NCBI GenBank assembly: GCA_963627915.1
Contig: CAVGCY010000060.1
Coordinates: 24,184-88,183, forward strand
Source: CALACW01 sp963627915
Lineage (GTDB): Bacteria; Bacillota; Clostridia; Oscillospirales; Acutalibacteraceae
Reading direction: 5' to 3'
Length of the DNA: 64,000 nt
The translations under genes and the position numbers were made by a program. Positions 26,075 to 35,058 of this stretch are shown piece by piece (the first letter of the stretch is position 1; each line of letters starts with the position of its first letter). Under the pieces are notes generated by a model. That model was not told where the DNA came from. It did not search any database and saw nothing but the letters and a program-made list of their open reading frames with translations.

Positions 26075-26437
26075 ATGAAATCACTGGCTGAACTTGCCGC
26101 CATCCGCGAGAAAATGCAGAGCAAAGTCGTTCTGCGTGAGGGCAGCGGCAATATCAGAGTAGTTGTCGGAATGGCGACGTGCGGAATCGCGGCGGGCGCA
26201 AGACCCGTGCTTAACAGATTCGTGGAGGAAGTAAGCGCGGCGGGGCTTGCCGATAAGGTTACCGTAACGCAGACGGGATGTATCGGTATATGCGAATACG
26301 AACCCGTCGTTGAGATTTTTGAAGCGGGCAAGGATAAGGTTACGTATGTTAAAATGACTCCCGAAAAGGTTTCGGAGGTTGTCGAAAAGCATTTAAAGGG
26401 CGGATCGGTCATTTCCGATTACGTGATTAAAGGATAA
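26075..26437 (+). CDS. thioredoxin-like [2Fe-2S] ferredoxin
   Basis: A 120-residue protein with the four-cysteine pattern of the NuoE/NuoF-type thioredoxin-like [2Fe-2S] fold, though only three cysteines are obvious: GMATCGIAAGA and TQTGCIGICEYEP. It likely carries electrons or holds a cluster next to HydB, as a free-standing protein corresponding to the N-terminal domain of HydB. Its ribosome site is GCGAGG. Confidence 0.75.
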   Translation: MKSLAELAAIREKMQSKVVLREGSGNIRVVVGMATCGIAAGARPVLNRFVEEVSAAGLADKVTVTQTGCIGICEYEPVVEIFEAGKDKVTYVKMTPEKVSEVVEKHLKGGSVISDYVIKG

Positions 26438-26470
26438 AAATAAGGATAATATAAAGCGGAGGTATAAAAT

Positions 26471-28273
26471 ATGATTCGAGCGCAGGTATTGATCTGCGGC
26501 GGCACCGGATGTACTTCCTCGGGCAGTAAGCTTCTCATAGATGAATTTGAAGCTCAGCTCGGGGCTTACGACCTTCATGACGAGGTGAAAATCGTAAGAA
26601 CGGGATGTTTCGGTCTTTGTGCGCTGGGACCCGTCGTAATAGTCTATCCCGACGGAACTTTTTACAGCAGAGTTGAGAAGGATGACGTTGAGGAAATAGT
26701 CAGAGAGCATCTGCTCAAGGGACGCGTTGTCGAGCGGCTTGTTTACAACGACGTTCCCGAGGAAATCAAGCATGACGTCGAGGGCAATGTTTCTCTTAAC
26801 GATACGGCTTTTTACAAGGCGCAGAAAAGAGTTGCGCTTCGCAACTGCGGAGTTATAAATCCCGAGAGCATTGACGAATATATCGCTATGGACGGCTATG
26901 CCGCATTGGGCAAGGCTCTTACCGAAATGACCCCCGAGCAGGTTATTCAGACCGTTATCGATTCGGGACTGCGCGGACGCGGAGGCGGAGGCTTTCCCAC
27001 GGGCAGAAAATGGAGCTTCACCGCCGCTAACAAGGCGGATCAGAAGTATGTCGTATGCAACGCCGACGAGGGCGACCCCGGCGCATTTATGGACAGAAGC
27101 GTACTTGAGGGCGACCCTCACTGTATAGTAGAGGCAATGGCGATATGCGGTTACGCAACCGGTGCGAGCGAGGGTTATATCTATGTCCGCGCAGAGTATC
27201 CCATCGCCGTTGCAAGACTTCAGAAGGCAATCGAGGACGCGAGAGCATACGGACTTCTCGGCAAGGATATATTCGGTTCGGGATTTGATTTCGATTTGTT
27301 TGTAAGACTTGGCGCGGGCGCGTTCGTATGCGGCGAGGAAACGGCACTTATGACCTCGATTGAGGGCAACAGAGGCGAACCCAGACCCCGTCCGCCCTAT
27401 CCCGCAGTCAAGGGACTTTTCGGTAAGCCGACTACGGAAAACAATGTTGAAACGTTTGCGAATATTCCTCAGATTATATTAAAGGGCGCGGAGTTCTTTA
27501 ATTCAATGGGAACGGAGAAATCAAAGGGAACAAAGGTATTTGCTCTCGGCGGAAAGATTAAGCATACGGGACTTGTCGAGGTTCCGATGGGAACGACGCT
27601 TCGTCAGATTATCGAGGATATCGGCGGCGGAATCCCCAACGGCAAGAAATTTAAGGCGGCGCAGACGGGCGGTCCGTCCGGCGGATGCATTCCCGCTTCG
27701 CTTCTTGACATTCAGATAGATTACGACAACCTCATAGCTCAGGGCGCGATGATGGGTTCGGGCGGACTTATCGTCATGGACGAGGACACCTGCATGGTCG
27801 ATATCGCAAAGTTTTTCCTTGCGTTTACGGTTGACGAGTCGTGCGGTAAATGTACGCCGTGCCGTATAGGTACAAAAAGACTTTATGAAATTCTCGAAAA
27901 AATTACGCGTGGAGAGGGAACCTTGGAGGATCTCGACAGAATGGAGAAGCTCTGTCATTATATCAAGGATAATTCGCTCTGCGGACTCGGACAGACCGCT
28001 CCCAACCCCGTTCTTTCGACATATCAGAGATTTAAGGACGAGTACATTGCTCACGTCGTCGACAAAAAATGTCCCGCCGGCGTATGCAAGCATCTGCTTT
28101 CGGTTACAATAGATCCGGAAAAATGCCGCGGCTGCACGCTCTGTTCGAGAGTATGTCCCGTCGGCGCAATCTCCGGCGCGGTTAAAACTCCGCATTCGAT
28201 TGATTCGTCAAAATGTATTAAGTGCGGAGCGTGCATGGAAAAATGCAAGTTCGGCGCAATAAGCAAGAAGTAA
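26471..28273 (+). CDS. hydB: bifurcating hydrogenase flavoprotein subunit HydB
   Basis: A 600-residue NuoF-like subunit. Order of domains: N-terminal thioredoxin-like [2Fe-2S] (CGGTGCTSSGSK, TGCFGLCALGP), FMN/NADH core with GRGGGGFPTGRKW and VVCNADEGDPGAFMDR, the [4Fe-4S] site SCGKCTPCRIGTKRL, and two C-terminal [4Fe-4S] motifs (CRGCTLCSRVCP, CIKCGACMEKCK). It oxidises or reduces NADH with FMN and, with HydA and HydC, couples this to ferredoxin and H2. It is longer than a respiratory NuoF because of the added ferredoxin ends, which is typical of HydB. Confidence 0.93.
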   Translation: MIRAQVLICGGTGCTSSGSKLLIDEFEAQLGAYDLHDEVKIVRTGCFGLCALGPVVIVYPDGTFYSRVEKDDVEEIVREHLLKGRVVERLVYNDVPEEIKHDVEGNVSLNDTAFYKAQKRVALRNCGVINPESIDEYIAMDGYAALGKALTEMTPEQVIQTVIDSGLRGRGGGGFPTGRKWSFTAANKADQKYVVCNADEGDPGAFMDRSVLEGDPHCIVEAMAICGYATGASEGYIYVRAEYPIAVARLQKAIEDARAYGLLGKDIFGSGFDFDLFVRLGAGAFVCGEETALMTSIEGNRGEPRPRPPYPAVKGLFGKPTTENNVETFANIPQIILKGAEFFNSMGTEKSKGTKVFALGGKIKHTGLVEVPMGTTLRQIIEDIGGGIPNGKKFKAAQTGGPSGGCIPASLLDIQIDYDNLIAQGAMMGSGGLIVMDEDTCMVDIAKFFLAFTVDESCGKCTPCRIGTKRLYEILEKITRGEGTLEDLDRMEKLCHYIKDNSLCGLGQTAPNPVLSTYQRFKDEYIAHVVDKKCPAGVCKHLLSVTIDPEKCRGCTLCSRVCPVGAISGAVKTPHSIDSSKCIKCGACMEKCKFGAISKK

Positions 28274-28286
28274 GGAGGAACGGAAA

Positions 28287-30032
28287 ATGGCTGATGTAAA
28301 TATTAAAATCAACGGCAGAGAATGTTCCGTTCCGGCAGGCAGTACGATTCTTCAGGCTGCCCGTATGTCCGGCATCGAGATACCCACTCTTTGCTATTTA
28401 AAGGATATCAACGCAATCGGCGCGTGCCGTATATGCGTAGTAGAGGTCAAGGGCGCAAGAAGCCTTGTCGCCGCCTGCGTGTTCCCCGTAAACGAGGGAA
28501 TGGAAATTTTCACGAACACGCCGAGAGTTATCGAGTCGAGAAAAACAACGCTCGAGCTTATTCTCTCGAATCATAAAAAGGAATGTCTTACCTGCGTCAG
28601 AAGCGGAAGCTGCGAGCTTCAGAAACTTTCCCGCGACTACGGTCTTGACAATGAAAACGCATTTGAGGGCGTTAAGACAAAGAGCTTTATTGACGACTCC
28701 GCGATTCATATGGTAAGAGATAACGAGAAGTGCATACTCTGCCGCCGCTGTTCGGCGGTCTGCGAAAAGGTTCAGAGCGTCGCCGTTATCGGCGCGAACG
28801 CGAGAGGATTCGATACGCATATCGGTTCGCCGTTTGAATATAAGCTCGGAGATACCGCCTGCGTTTCGTGCGGTCAGTGCATCAACGTATGTCCCACCGG
28901 CGCATTGAGCGAAAGGGACGATACCGGCAAGGTATTCGACGCGCTGAACGACCCCGATAAATTCGTAATCGTTCAGACTGCTCCCGCCGTCAGAGTCGGT
29001 CTCGGCGAGGAGTTCGGATACCCGATAGGCACAGTTGTTACGGGTAAAATGGTTTCAGCCCTGCGCGCACTCGGATTCGACAAGGTGTTCGATACGAACT
29101 TTTCCGCGGACCTTACGATAATGGAGGAGGCGACGGAATTTATTTCGCGTTATACCGAAAAGAAAAATCTACCTTTGATAACTTCGTGTTCTCCCGGATG
29201 GATTAATTACTGCGAACATTATTATCCCGAATTTATAGATAATCTTTCAACATGCAAATCGCCTCAGGGCATGTTCGGATCTGTTGCGAAAACATATTAT
29301 GCGCAGAAAATGGGAATCGACCCGAAGGATATATTTGTCGTCAGCGCAATGCCCTGCACCGCAAAGAAATTTGAGGCGCAGAGAAAAGACCATACGGCTG
29401 TCGAGGGTCTTTACGATATCGACGCTGTCATTACGGTAAGAGAGCTTGCGAGAATGATTAAAAAGAGCGGTATTCTCTTTAACCTTCTTGAGGACGGCGA
29501 ATTTGACGCTCCGTTCGGCTTAGGTTCGGGCGCGGGAACGATTTTCGGAACTACCGGAGGCGTTATGGAGGCGGCTCTTCGTACCGCTTACGAAACGCTT
29601 ACGAAGGAAGAGCTTAAAAATCTTGAATTTGCCGATGTCAGAGGCGTTGAGGGAATCAAGGAAGCGTCGTATACAATCGCCGGAAATGAAATCAGGGTTG
29701 CCGTGGCTTCCGGACTTTCAAACGCAAAGAAGCTTCTCGATATGGTAAAATCAGGTGAAAAATCGTATGATTTTATTGAAATTATGGCATGTCCCGGCGG
29801 CTGCGTAAACGGCGGCGGACAGCCTATTCAGCCCGCGAGCGTCAGAAACAATTACGATATCAGGGCTATGAGAGCGGCCGGACTTTATGCCGACGACAGA
29901 AGTCTGCCCGTCAGAAAGTCGCACGAAAATCCCGACGTCAAGAGAGTTTACGAGGAGTTCTTCGGCGAACCCAACAGCCATAAGGCGCATGAAATTCTCC
30001 ATACGGGGTATACCGTGAAGTCCAAGTATTGA
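28287..30032 (+). CDS. hydA: bifurcating [FeFe] hydrogenase catalytic subunit HydA
   Basis: A 581-residue enzyme: N-terminal [2Fe-2S] (PTLCYLKDINAIGACRIC), His-ligated [4Fe-4S] (NHKKECLTCVRSGSC), two [4Fe-4S] motifs (CILCRRCSAVCEK and CVSCGQCINVCP), then the H-cluster domain with L1 TSCSPGW, L2 MPCTAKKFE and L3 MACPGGCVNGGGQP, and the small-subunit end KSHENPDVKRVYEEFFGEP. L1 has Ser before Pro where the textbook form has a second Cys; I recall this variant from HndD-type enzymes but could not verify. It makes or uses H2 in the trimeric complex. It is the last gene of the operon, followed by a terminator. Confidence 0.95.
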   Translation: MADVNIKINGRECSVPAGSTILQAARMSGIEIPTLCYLKDINAIGACRICVVEVKGARSLVAACVFPVNEGMEIFTNTPRVIESRKTTLELILSNHKKECLTCVRSGSCELQKLSRDYGLDNENAFEGVKTKSFIDDSAIHMVRDNEKCILCRRCSAVCEKVQSVAVIGANARGFDTHIGSPFEYKLGDTACVSCGQCINVCPTGALSERDDTGKVFDALNDPDKFVIVQTAPAVRVGLGEEFGYPIGTVVTGKMVSALRALGFDKVFDTNFSADLTIMEEATEFISRYTEKKNLPLITSCSPGWINYCEHYYPEFIDNLSTCKSPQGMFGSVAKTYYAQKMGIDPKDIFVVSAMPCTAKKFEAQRKDHTAVEGLYDIDAVITVRELARMIKKSGILFNLLEDGEFDAPFGLGSGAGTIFGTTGGVMEAALRTAYETLTKEELKNLEFADVRGVEGIKEASYTIAGNEIRVAVASGLSNAKKLLDMVKSGEKSYDFIEIMACPGGCVNGGGQPIQPASVRNNYDIRAMRAAGLYADDRSLPVRKSHENPDVKRVYEEFFGEPNSHKAHEILHTGYTVKSKY

Positions 30033-30053
30033 TATATATAAGTTAATAAAAAA

Positions 30054-30085
30054 AATCCCGAACGCAGATTTGTCCGTTCGGGATT
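30054..30085. terminator. hydrogenase operon terminator
   Basis: Perfect 11-base stem AATCCCGAACG/CGTTCGGGATT, followed by GTTTTTATT. It also faces the convergent FAD-dehydrogenase gene. Confidence 0.8.
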
Positions 30086-30132
30086 GTTTTTATTGTTATA
30101 TAAGATTATATGAATATAAATAACGGCGGGTT

Positions 30133-31503
30133 TTATACGTTTTCCGCAATTTCTCTTGCGACAAAAACTCCGCTTGCCGAGGCATGCGAGAGCGAATGCG
30201 TTATTCCGCTGCCGTCGCCGATTATGTAAAGCCCCGGACATTTGCTTTCGAGCTTCTCGTTAACGTCCGTTTCCATGTTGTAGAATTTGACCTCGACGCC
30301 GTAAAGAAGCGTATCGTCGTTTGCCGTTCCCGGCGCGATGCGGTCGAGCGCGTAAATCATTTCGATAATTCCGTCAAGTATCCGTTTGGGCAGAACGAGG
30401 CTTAAATCTCCGGGGGTCGCCGCAAGCGTGGGAGTTACGGAACATTCCTCGATTCTTGAAACGTTGCTTCTTCTGCCCCTTACGAGGTCGCCGAAACGCT
30501 GAACTATAACGCCGCCGCCGAGCATATTTGAAAGTTTTGCGATGCTTTCGCCGTAGCCGTTTGAATCCTTGAACGGTTCCGAGAAATGCTTTGAAACGAG
30601 CAGGGCGAAGTTTGTATTTTTAGTCTGCATTGCTTTGTCTTCATATGAATGACCGTTTACCGTGACGATTCCGTTTGTATTTTCGTTGACGACTATTCCG
30701 TTGGGGTTCATGCAGAACGTACGAACCCTGTCCTCGAATTTTTCGGTTCTGTAAACTATCTTGCTTTCATACAGCTCGTCCGTAAGATGCGAGAAAACGA
30801 CTGCGGGCAGCTCGACTCTTACGCCGATATCGACCCTGTTTGATTTTGTTTCGATTCCGAGCTTCGCGCAGACGGATTCCATCCATTTGCTTCCGCTTCT
30901 GCCGACTGAAATGACGCAGTCTTTGCACTCGTATTTTTCGTTTGAAGCCGTTATTATGTATCCGCCGTCGGTTTTGTCAACGTCCGTTACGGCGCAGTCG
31001 AAACGGAAATCGACTTTATCCTTTAAATACGCGTAAAGATTTTGCAGCACGACGTAATTTATATCCGTGCCGAGATGCCTTACCGACGCGTCGAGCAGAT
31101 TAAGCTGATTCTGGATGCAGATTTTCTTGAACTTTGTGCCTGCCGTCGAATAAAGCTTTGTGCCCTCTCCGCCGTACTGCATATTTATATCGTCGACGTA
31201 TTTCATCAAATCGAGAGCTTTTTTCTTTCCGATATGCTCGTAAAGCGTACCGCCGAAATCGTTTGTAATATTATATTTGCCGTCGGAAAACGCGCCCGCG
31301 CCGCCGAATCCGCTCATTATGGAGCATGATTTGCAGCCTATACATGTTTTTATTTTTTCGCCGTCTATCGGACATCTGCGCTTTTCGAGCGTATGACCTG
31401 CCTCGAACACGCCGATTTTAAGTTCGGGTCTGAGCTTTACAAGCTCGAATGCCGAATAAATTCCTCCGGGACCCGCTCCGATTAATATAACGTCGTATTT
31501 CAT
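30133..31503 (-). CDS. FAD-dependent dehydrogenase (COG2509-type)
   Basis: A 456-residue flavoprotein. The dinucleotide-binding start DVILIGAGPGGIYSAFEL is followed by a cysteine cluster CPIDGEKIKTCIGCKSC-type segment (about residues 43-60) and GFGGAGAFSDGKYN, which together mark the conserved uncharacterised FAD dehydrogenases. The C-terminal LYIIGDGSGITHSLSHAS is the second FAD contact. Function unknown; a reductase role is assumed from the fold. AGGAG precedes the ATG by 8 bases. It stands alone on the minus strand. Confidence 0.8.
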   Translation of the reverse strand: MKYDVILIGAGPGGIYSAFELVKLRPELKIGVFEAGHTLEKRRCPIDGEKIKTCIGCKSCSIMSGFGGAGAFSDGKYNITNDFGGTLYEHIGKKKALDLMKYVDDINMQYGGEGTKLYSTAGTKFKKICIQNQLNLLDASVRHLGTDINYVVLQNLYAYLKDKVDFRFDCAVTDVDKTDGGYIITASNEKYECKDCVISVGRSGSKWMESVCAKLGIETKSNRVDIGVRVELPAVVFSHLTDELYESKIVYRTEKFEDRVRTFCMNPNGIVVNENTNGIVTVNGHSYEDKAMQTKNTNFALLVSKHFSEPFKDSNGYGESIAKLSNMLGGGVIVQRFGDLVRGRRSNVSRIEECSVTPTLAATPGDLSLVLPKRILDGIIEMIYALDRIAPGTANDDTLLYGVEVKFYNMETDVNEKLESKCPGLYIIGDGSGITHSLSHASASGVFVAREIAENV

Positions 31504-31527
31504 TTCAATTTCTCCTGTGAAAAAATA

Positions 31528-32022
31528 TTATTTTTGCTCCGTATAATATCCCGTGCCGTCAACGACGGTCATTCGCATGATAACGGCGTCCTCGGTCTTG
31601 CCCGAGGAGGAAACGAATACGTATTTCAAGTCGTGATAACCGTTTGTCTTATGCTTCAGTACCTGAACCTTTGAATTTGAATTTACGTCTATTTTTGTTT
31701 TTGCTCCGATATTTGCACCTTCGTTTGTGTCGAATATATCTATCATGGTTTCGTCGGACGAGGAGGAAACAAGATAACAGATATCCTCATCCGTTCCGTC
31801 CCCGTTTAAATCATAGGAAAGATACATGAGCGTATATTCTTCGTTTCTCGATTCAAGAACGGCAATATCTTTTTTGTAATAGAATTCAAAATAGTCGTTT
31901 TCCTCTGCCTCCGACAGAAGATTATCCGTCAAAACGTCGTTTTCCGCCGAGGAGCAGGAGCATAAACACAGTATTATATTAAGAATCAAAACGGCGCAAA
32001 GGACTTTACGTGCCGTTTTCAT
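31528..32022 (-). CDS. small lipoprotein, unknown
   Basis: A 164-residue putative lipoprotein with a hydrophobic signal of about 20 residues ending in LCSC (Cys near residue 23). The mature part contains DLNGDGTDED, a Ca-binding-like loop of dockerin or FG-GAP type, then a short beta-rich region. No recognised family. Its start overlaps the stop of the cyclophilin gene (ATGA), so both are co-transcribed. Confidence 0.6.
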   Translation of the reverse strand: MKTARKVLCAVLILNIILCLCSCSSAENDVLTDNLLSEAEENDYFEFYYKKDIAVLESRNEEYTLMYLSYDLNGDGTDEDICYLVSSSSDETMIDIFDTNEGANIGAKTKIDVNSNSKVQVLKHKTNGYHDLKYVFVSSSGKTEDAVIMRMTVVDGTGYYTEQK

Positions 32023-32489
32023 TCAATCGTAACCTTTTTCATTCTCTGTTCTTCAAGAGGCTTGTCCCTCATGTCTGTCGGAGTTAGAGCGATTGCGTCG
32101 ACAACGTCCATACCGTCGATAACCCTGCCGAACGCCGCATAATTGCCGTCAAGATGAGGAGCGTCCGCATGCATGATAAAGAACTGCGAGGAAGCCGAAT
32201 TTTTATCCATCGAACGAGCCATCGAGATAACGCCTCTTGCGTGATGCAGGTCGTTTTTTACGCCGTTTGCGGCAAATTCGCCCTTTATCTTCTCATCGCT
32301 GCCACCGTATCCCTCTCCGAGCGGATCGCCGCCCTGAATCATGAATCCGGGGATGACCCTGTGGAAAATAATCCCGTCGTAGAATCCCTCTTTTACAAGC
32401 TTTTCAAAGTTAGCGACCGTTATCGGCGCTGTTTCGGGATATAATTCGAGAGTTATAACTCCGCCGTTTTCCATTTCTATTTTAACCAT
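32019..32489 (-). CDS. peptidyl-prolyl cis-trans isomerase, cyclophilin type
   Basis: A 156-residue single-domain cyclophilin. Diagnostic blocks are FHRVIPGFMIQGGDP (catalytic Arg and Phe/Met), SMARSMDKNSASSQFFIMHAD and YAAFGRVIDGMDVVD. There is no signal peptide, so it acts in the cytoplasm. It is the first gene of a two-gene unit with the lipoprotein. GGAG precedes the ATG by 8 bases. Confidence 0.92.
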   Translation of the reverse strand: MVKIEMENGGVITLELYPETAPITVANFEKLVKEGFYDGIIFHRVIPGFMIQGGDPLGEGYGGSDEKIKGEFAANGVKNDLHHARGVISMARSMDKNSASSQFFIMHADAPHLDGNYAAFGRVIDGMDVVDAIALTPTDMRDKPLEEQRMKKVTIE

Positions 32490-32528
32490 TATAAAAACTC
32501 CTGTCTGTATTTGTTCGCATATACAATA

Positions 32529-32537
32529 ATTATATCA
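32529..32537 (-). promoter_or_regulatory. cyclophilin promoter (extended -10)
   Basis: On the minus strand TG-A-TATAAT, extended -10 type, with no good -35. It resembles the hydrogenase promoter. Confidence 0.5.
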
Positions 32538-32798
32538 CATTCGTTTTGCTTTTGCCAGTATATTTTATGATGTTGAGCAAATAGATTAAATTTGTTTATC
32601 ATTCATGCTTTTGCACATAAAAAAATAAAATAAAATAAAAAAACAGTGCAAAAAGTTAAAAACGCTATTGAAATATTTAATTGTATGTGATACAATGTTT
32701 TCGTTGCATAAAAAAATAAAGTATATACTCAATATTTTATACATAATTGTGACGGGATAATCTGTTGACGCGGATTTATCATATATAAAATTACCAAT
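32538..32798. other. AT-rich divergent intergenic region
   Basis: Between the cyclophilin gene and the EF-G-like gene. Very AT-rich with A tracts near 32620-32640. A TTGACG at 32765 with TAAAAT at 32786 could drive the EF-G gene but the 15-base spacer is short. No ORF with a ribosome site was found. Confidence 0.4.
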
Positions 32799-32822
32799 AT
32801 GTGCCGTAAGGAGGAAATTACA

Positions 32823-34895
32823 TTGAAACAATTTAACGTATCAGACATAAGAAACGTAGCCATAGCCGGTCACGGCTCACGAGGCAAGACTACGCTTGCG
32901 GAGGCAATGCTCTATATTGCGGGCGCAACGGACAGACTTGGCAGAGTCGCCGACGGAAATACCGTAATGGACTATGACGCCGAGGAGAAAAAACGTAAAA
33001 TCTCCGTTTCCACGGCAGTCGCGTCCGTAGAATGGAATAACAGAAAAATTAATATACTCGACACTCCCGGTCTTTTCGATTTCGCGGGCGGTCTTTACGA
33101 AGGCGCGAGAGCGGCGGATTCTCTTCTTATCGTTCTCGGCGCGGGCGGCGGAGTTGACGTAGGCGCGGAAAAGGCTTACAAGGTCGCTGTCAAAGGTGAT
33201 CTTGCGAAGTTCTTTATCGTTTCGCGCTGCGACGCGGAGCATTCCGACTTTTATAAGACGGTCGACGCTCTTAAGGAGGAGTACGGCACGGTTATTTGCC
33301 CCATAGTCGTTCCCCATTACGTAAATGAAAAGGTTGACTGTTACGTTAACTTTTTGCAGAATAAGGCGTTTAAATACGATAACGGCAAGGCTTCCGAGGT
33401 TTCCATCCCCGCGGATGACAGAATCGACGCTATTCACGAGGCTTTCAAGGAGGCTGTCGCAACAACGAGCGAGGAGCTTATGACGAAGTTCTTTGACGGC
33501 GAGGAATTTACGCACGACGAGATTGTCGACGCTCTCAAGACGGGCGTTAAGGGCGGCGACGTTTACCCCGTATACGCCTGCTCCGGCTATACGATGGAGG
33601 CTGTCGACCTTGTTCTCAACGGCATTACAAAGCTTGCTCCTTCTCCCGCGCACGACACCGAAACCGCGCACGACGCCGACGGCAATTCAATCAAGGTTGC
33701 CTGCGACCCCGACGGACCTCTTGCGGCTGTCTGCTTCAAGACTATCGCCGACCCGTTTGTGGGAAAGATGTCGTTTGTTAAGGTTCTTTCGGGCAAAATC
33801 ACATCCGATACCCCCGCATATAATGCGAGAACGGGCGAGAGCGAGAGAATGGGTAAGATAGTTACCGTAAAGGGCGGCAAGACTGAGGATACCGACTGTA
33901 TTTCCGCCGGCGATATCGGCGTTATCACAAAGCTTTCCGGACTTAAAACGGGCGATACGCTCTGCAATGAGAAGAACGTTATAATTCTTCACGGAGTTAA
34001 TTTCCCGTCCCCGTGCATTTCCATGGCTGTCAACGTTAAGAAAAAGGGAGAGGAAGAAAAAGTCGCTTCCGGGCTTCGTAAATTAAAGGACGAAGATCCC
34101 ACGATTAATTTCTATACGAATGAAGAAACCAAGGAGCAGATTCTTTCCGGTCTGGGCGAACAGCACCTTGATATTATAGTTTCAAAATTAAAATCGAAAT
34201 TCGGCGTTGAGGTTGAACTGTCAGTACCCAAGGTTGCGTACAGAGAAACTATACGCAAAAAGGTTGAGGTACAGGGCAGACATAAGAAGCAGTCAGGCGG
34301 TCACGGTCAGTTCGGCGATGTCTGGATAAGATTTGAGCCGTGTGACGACGACGATCTTGTATTTGCGGAGGAGGTATTCGGCGGTTCCGTTCCCAAAAAC
34401 TTCTTCCCCGCAGTCGAAAAGGGTCTGAGAGAGAGCGTAAAGAAGGGCGTGCTTGCAGGCTACCCGGTAGTCGGAGTTAAGGCAACTCTTTATGACGGTT
34501 CATATCATCCCGTCGACTCTTCGGAAATGGCGTTCAAGACGGCGGCTTCGCTTGCGTTCAAGAACGGTATTCCCAACGCAAACCCCGTAATTCTCGAGCC
34601 TGTCGGCACGCTCAACGCGTATATGCCCGATGACAACCTCGGCGATATTATGGGCGATATCACAAAAAGACGCGGACGCGTTCTCGGTATGGGTCCCGCC
34701 GACGAGCCCAAGATGCAGAAGCTTGAGGCAGAGGTTCCCATGGCGGAAATGGGCGATTTCTCGACGATTCTCCGTTCCGTAACTGCGGGCAGAGGCTATT
34801 TCGACCTTGAGTTTGCACGTTATGAGGAAGCCCCCGCTCCCGTCGCACAGAAGGTTATCGCCGAAGCGAAGAAAAACGCGGGCGAGGACGACTGA
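32823..34895 (+). CDS. elongation factor G-like GTPase (FusA2-type paralogue)
   Basis: A 690-residue translation GTPase with the five-domain EF-G layout. The P loop is GHGSRGKTT (AHVDAGKT in canonical EF-G), the G3 motif DTPGLFDF, and the G4 motif (normally NKxD) is degenerate, VSRCDAEHSDF. Domain IV and V are intact (QSGGHGQFGDVWI, DSSEMAFKTAASLAFK, GDFSTILRSVTAGRGYFDLEF). These differences mark an auxiliary EF-G paralogue and not the main translocase. The TTG start at 32823 is chosen because AAGGAGG lies 8 bases before it; an upstream ATG at 32799 precedes the ribosome site. Confidence 0.85.
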   Translation: MKQFNVSDIRNVAIAGHGSRGKTTLAEAMLYIAGATDRLGRVADGNTVMDYDAEEKKRKISVSTAVASVEWNNRKINILDTPGLFDFAGGLYEGARAADSLLIVLGAGGGVDVGAEKAYKVAVKGDLAKFFIVSRCDAEHSDFYKTVDALKEEYGTVICPIVVPHYVNEKVDCYVNFLQNKAFKYDNGKASEVSIPADDRIDAIHEAFKEAVATTSEELMTKFFDGEEFTHDEIVDALKTGVKGGDVYPVYACSGYTMEAVDLVLNGITKLAPSPAHDTETAHDADGNSIKVACDPDGPLAAVCFKTIADPFVGKMSFVKVLSGKITSDTPAYNARTGESERMGKIVTVKGGKTEDTDCISAGDIGVITKLSGLKTGDTLCNEKNVIILHGVNFPSPCISMAVNVKKKGEEEKVASGLRKLKDEDPTINFYTNEETKEQILSGLGEQHLDIIVSKLKSKFGVEVELSVPKVAYRETIRKKVEVQGRHKKQSGGHGQFGDVWIRFEPCDDDDLVFAEEVFGGSVPKNFFPAVEKGLRESVKKGVLAGYPVVGVKATLYDGSYHPVDSSEMAFKTAASLAFKNGIPNANPVILEPVGTLNAYMPDDNLGDIMGDITKRRGRVLGMGPADEPKMQKLEAEVPMAEMGDFSTILRSVTAGRGYFDLEFARYEEAPAPVAQKVIAEAKKNAGEDD

Positions 34896-34946
34896 TAATA
34901 ATTCGCGCATAAACGGCGAATCGTAATTCATTGTAATAAAAATAAT

Positions 34947-34982
34947 AATCGACAGCGGTGTGCAGACGTATCGCTGTCGATT
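34947..34982. terminator. terminator of the EF-G-like gene
   Basis: AATCGACAGCG pairs with CGCTGTCGATT over 11 bases, followed by TGTTTTATATTTTG. Confidence 0.75.
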
Positions 34983-35058
34983 TGTTTTATATTTTGATTA
35001 ACTAATGAATTATTATTTTAAAATGCAGACATATAACAATCGGAATGACGAACCGATA

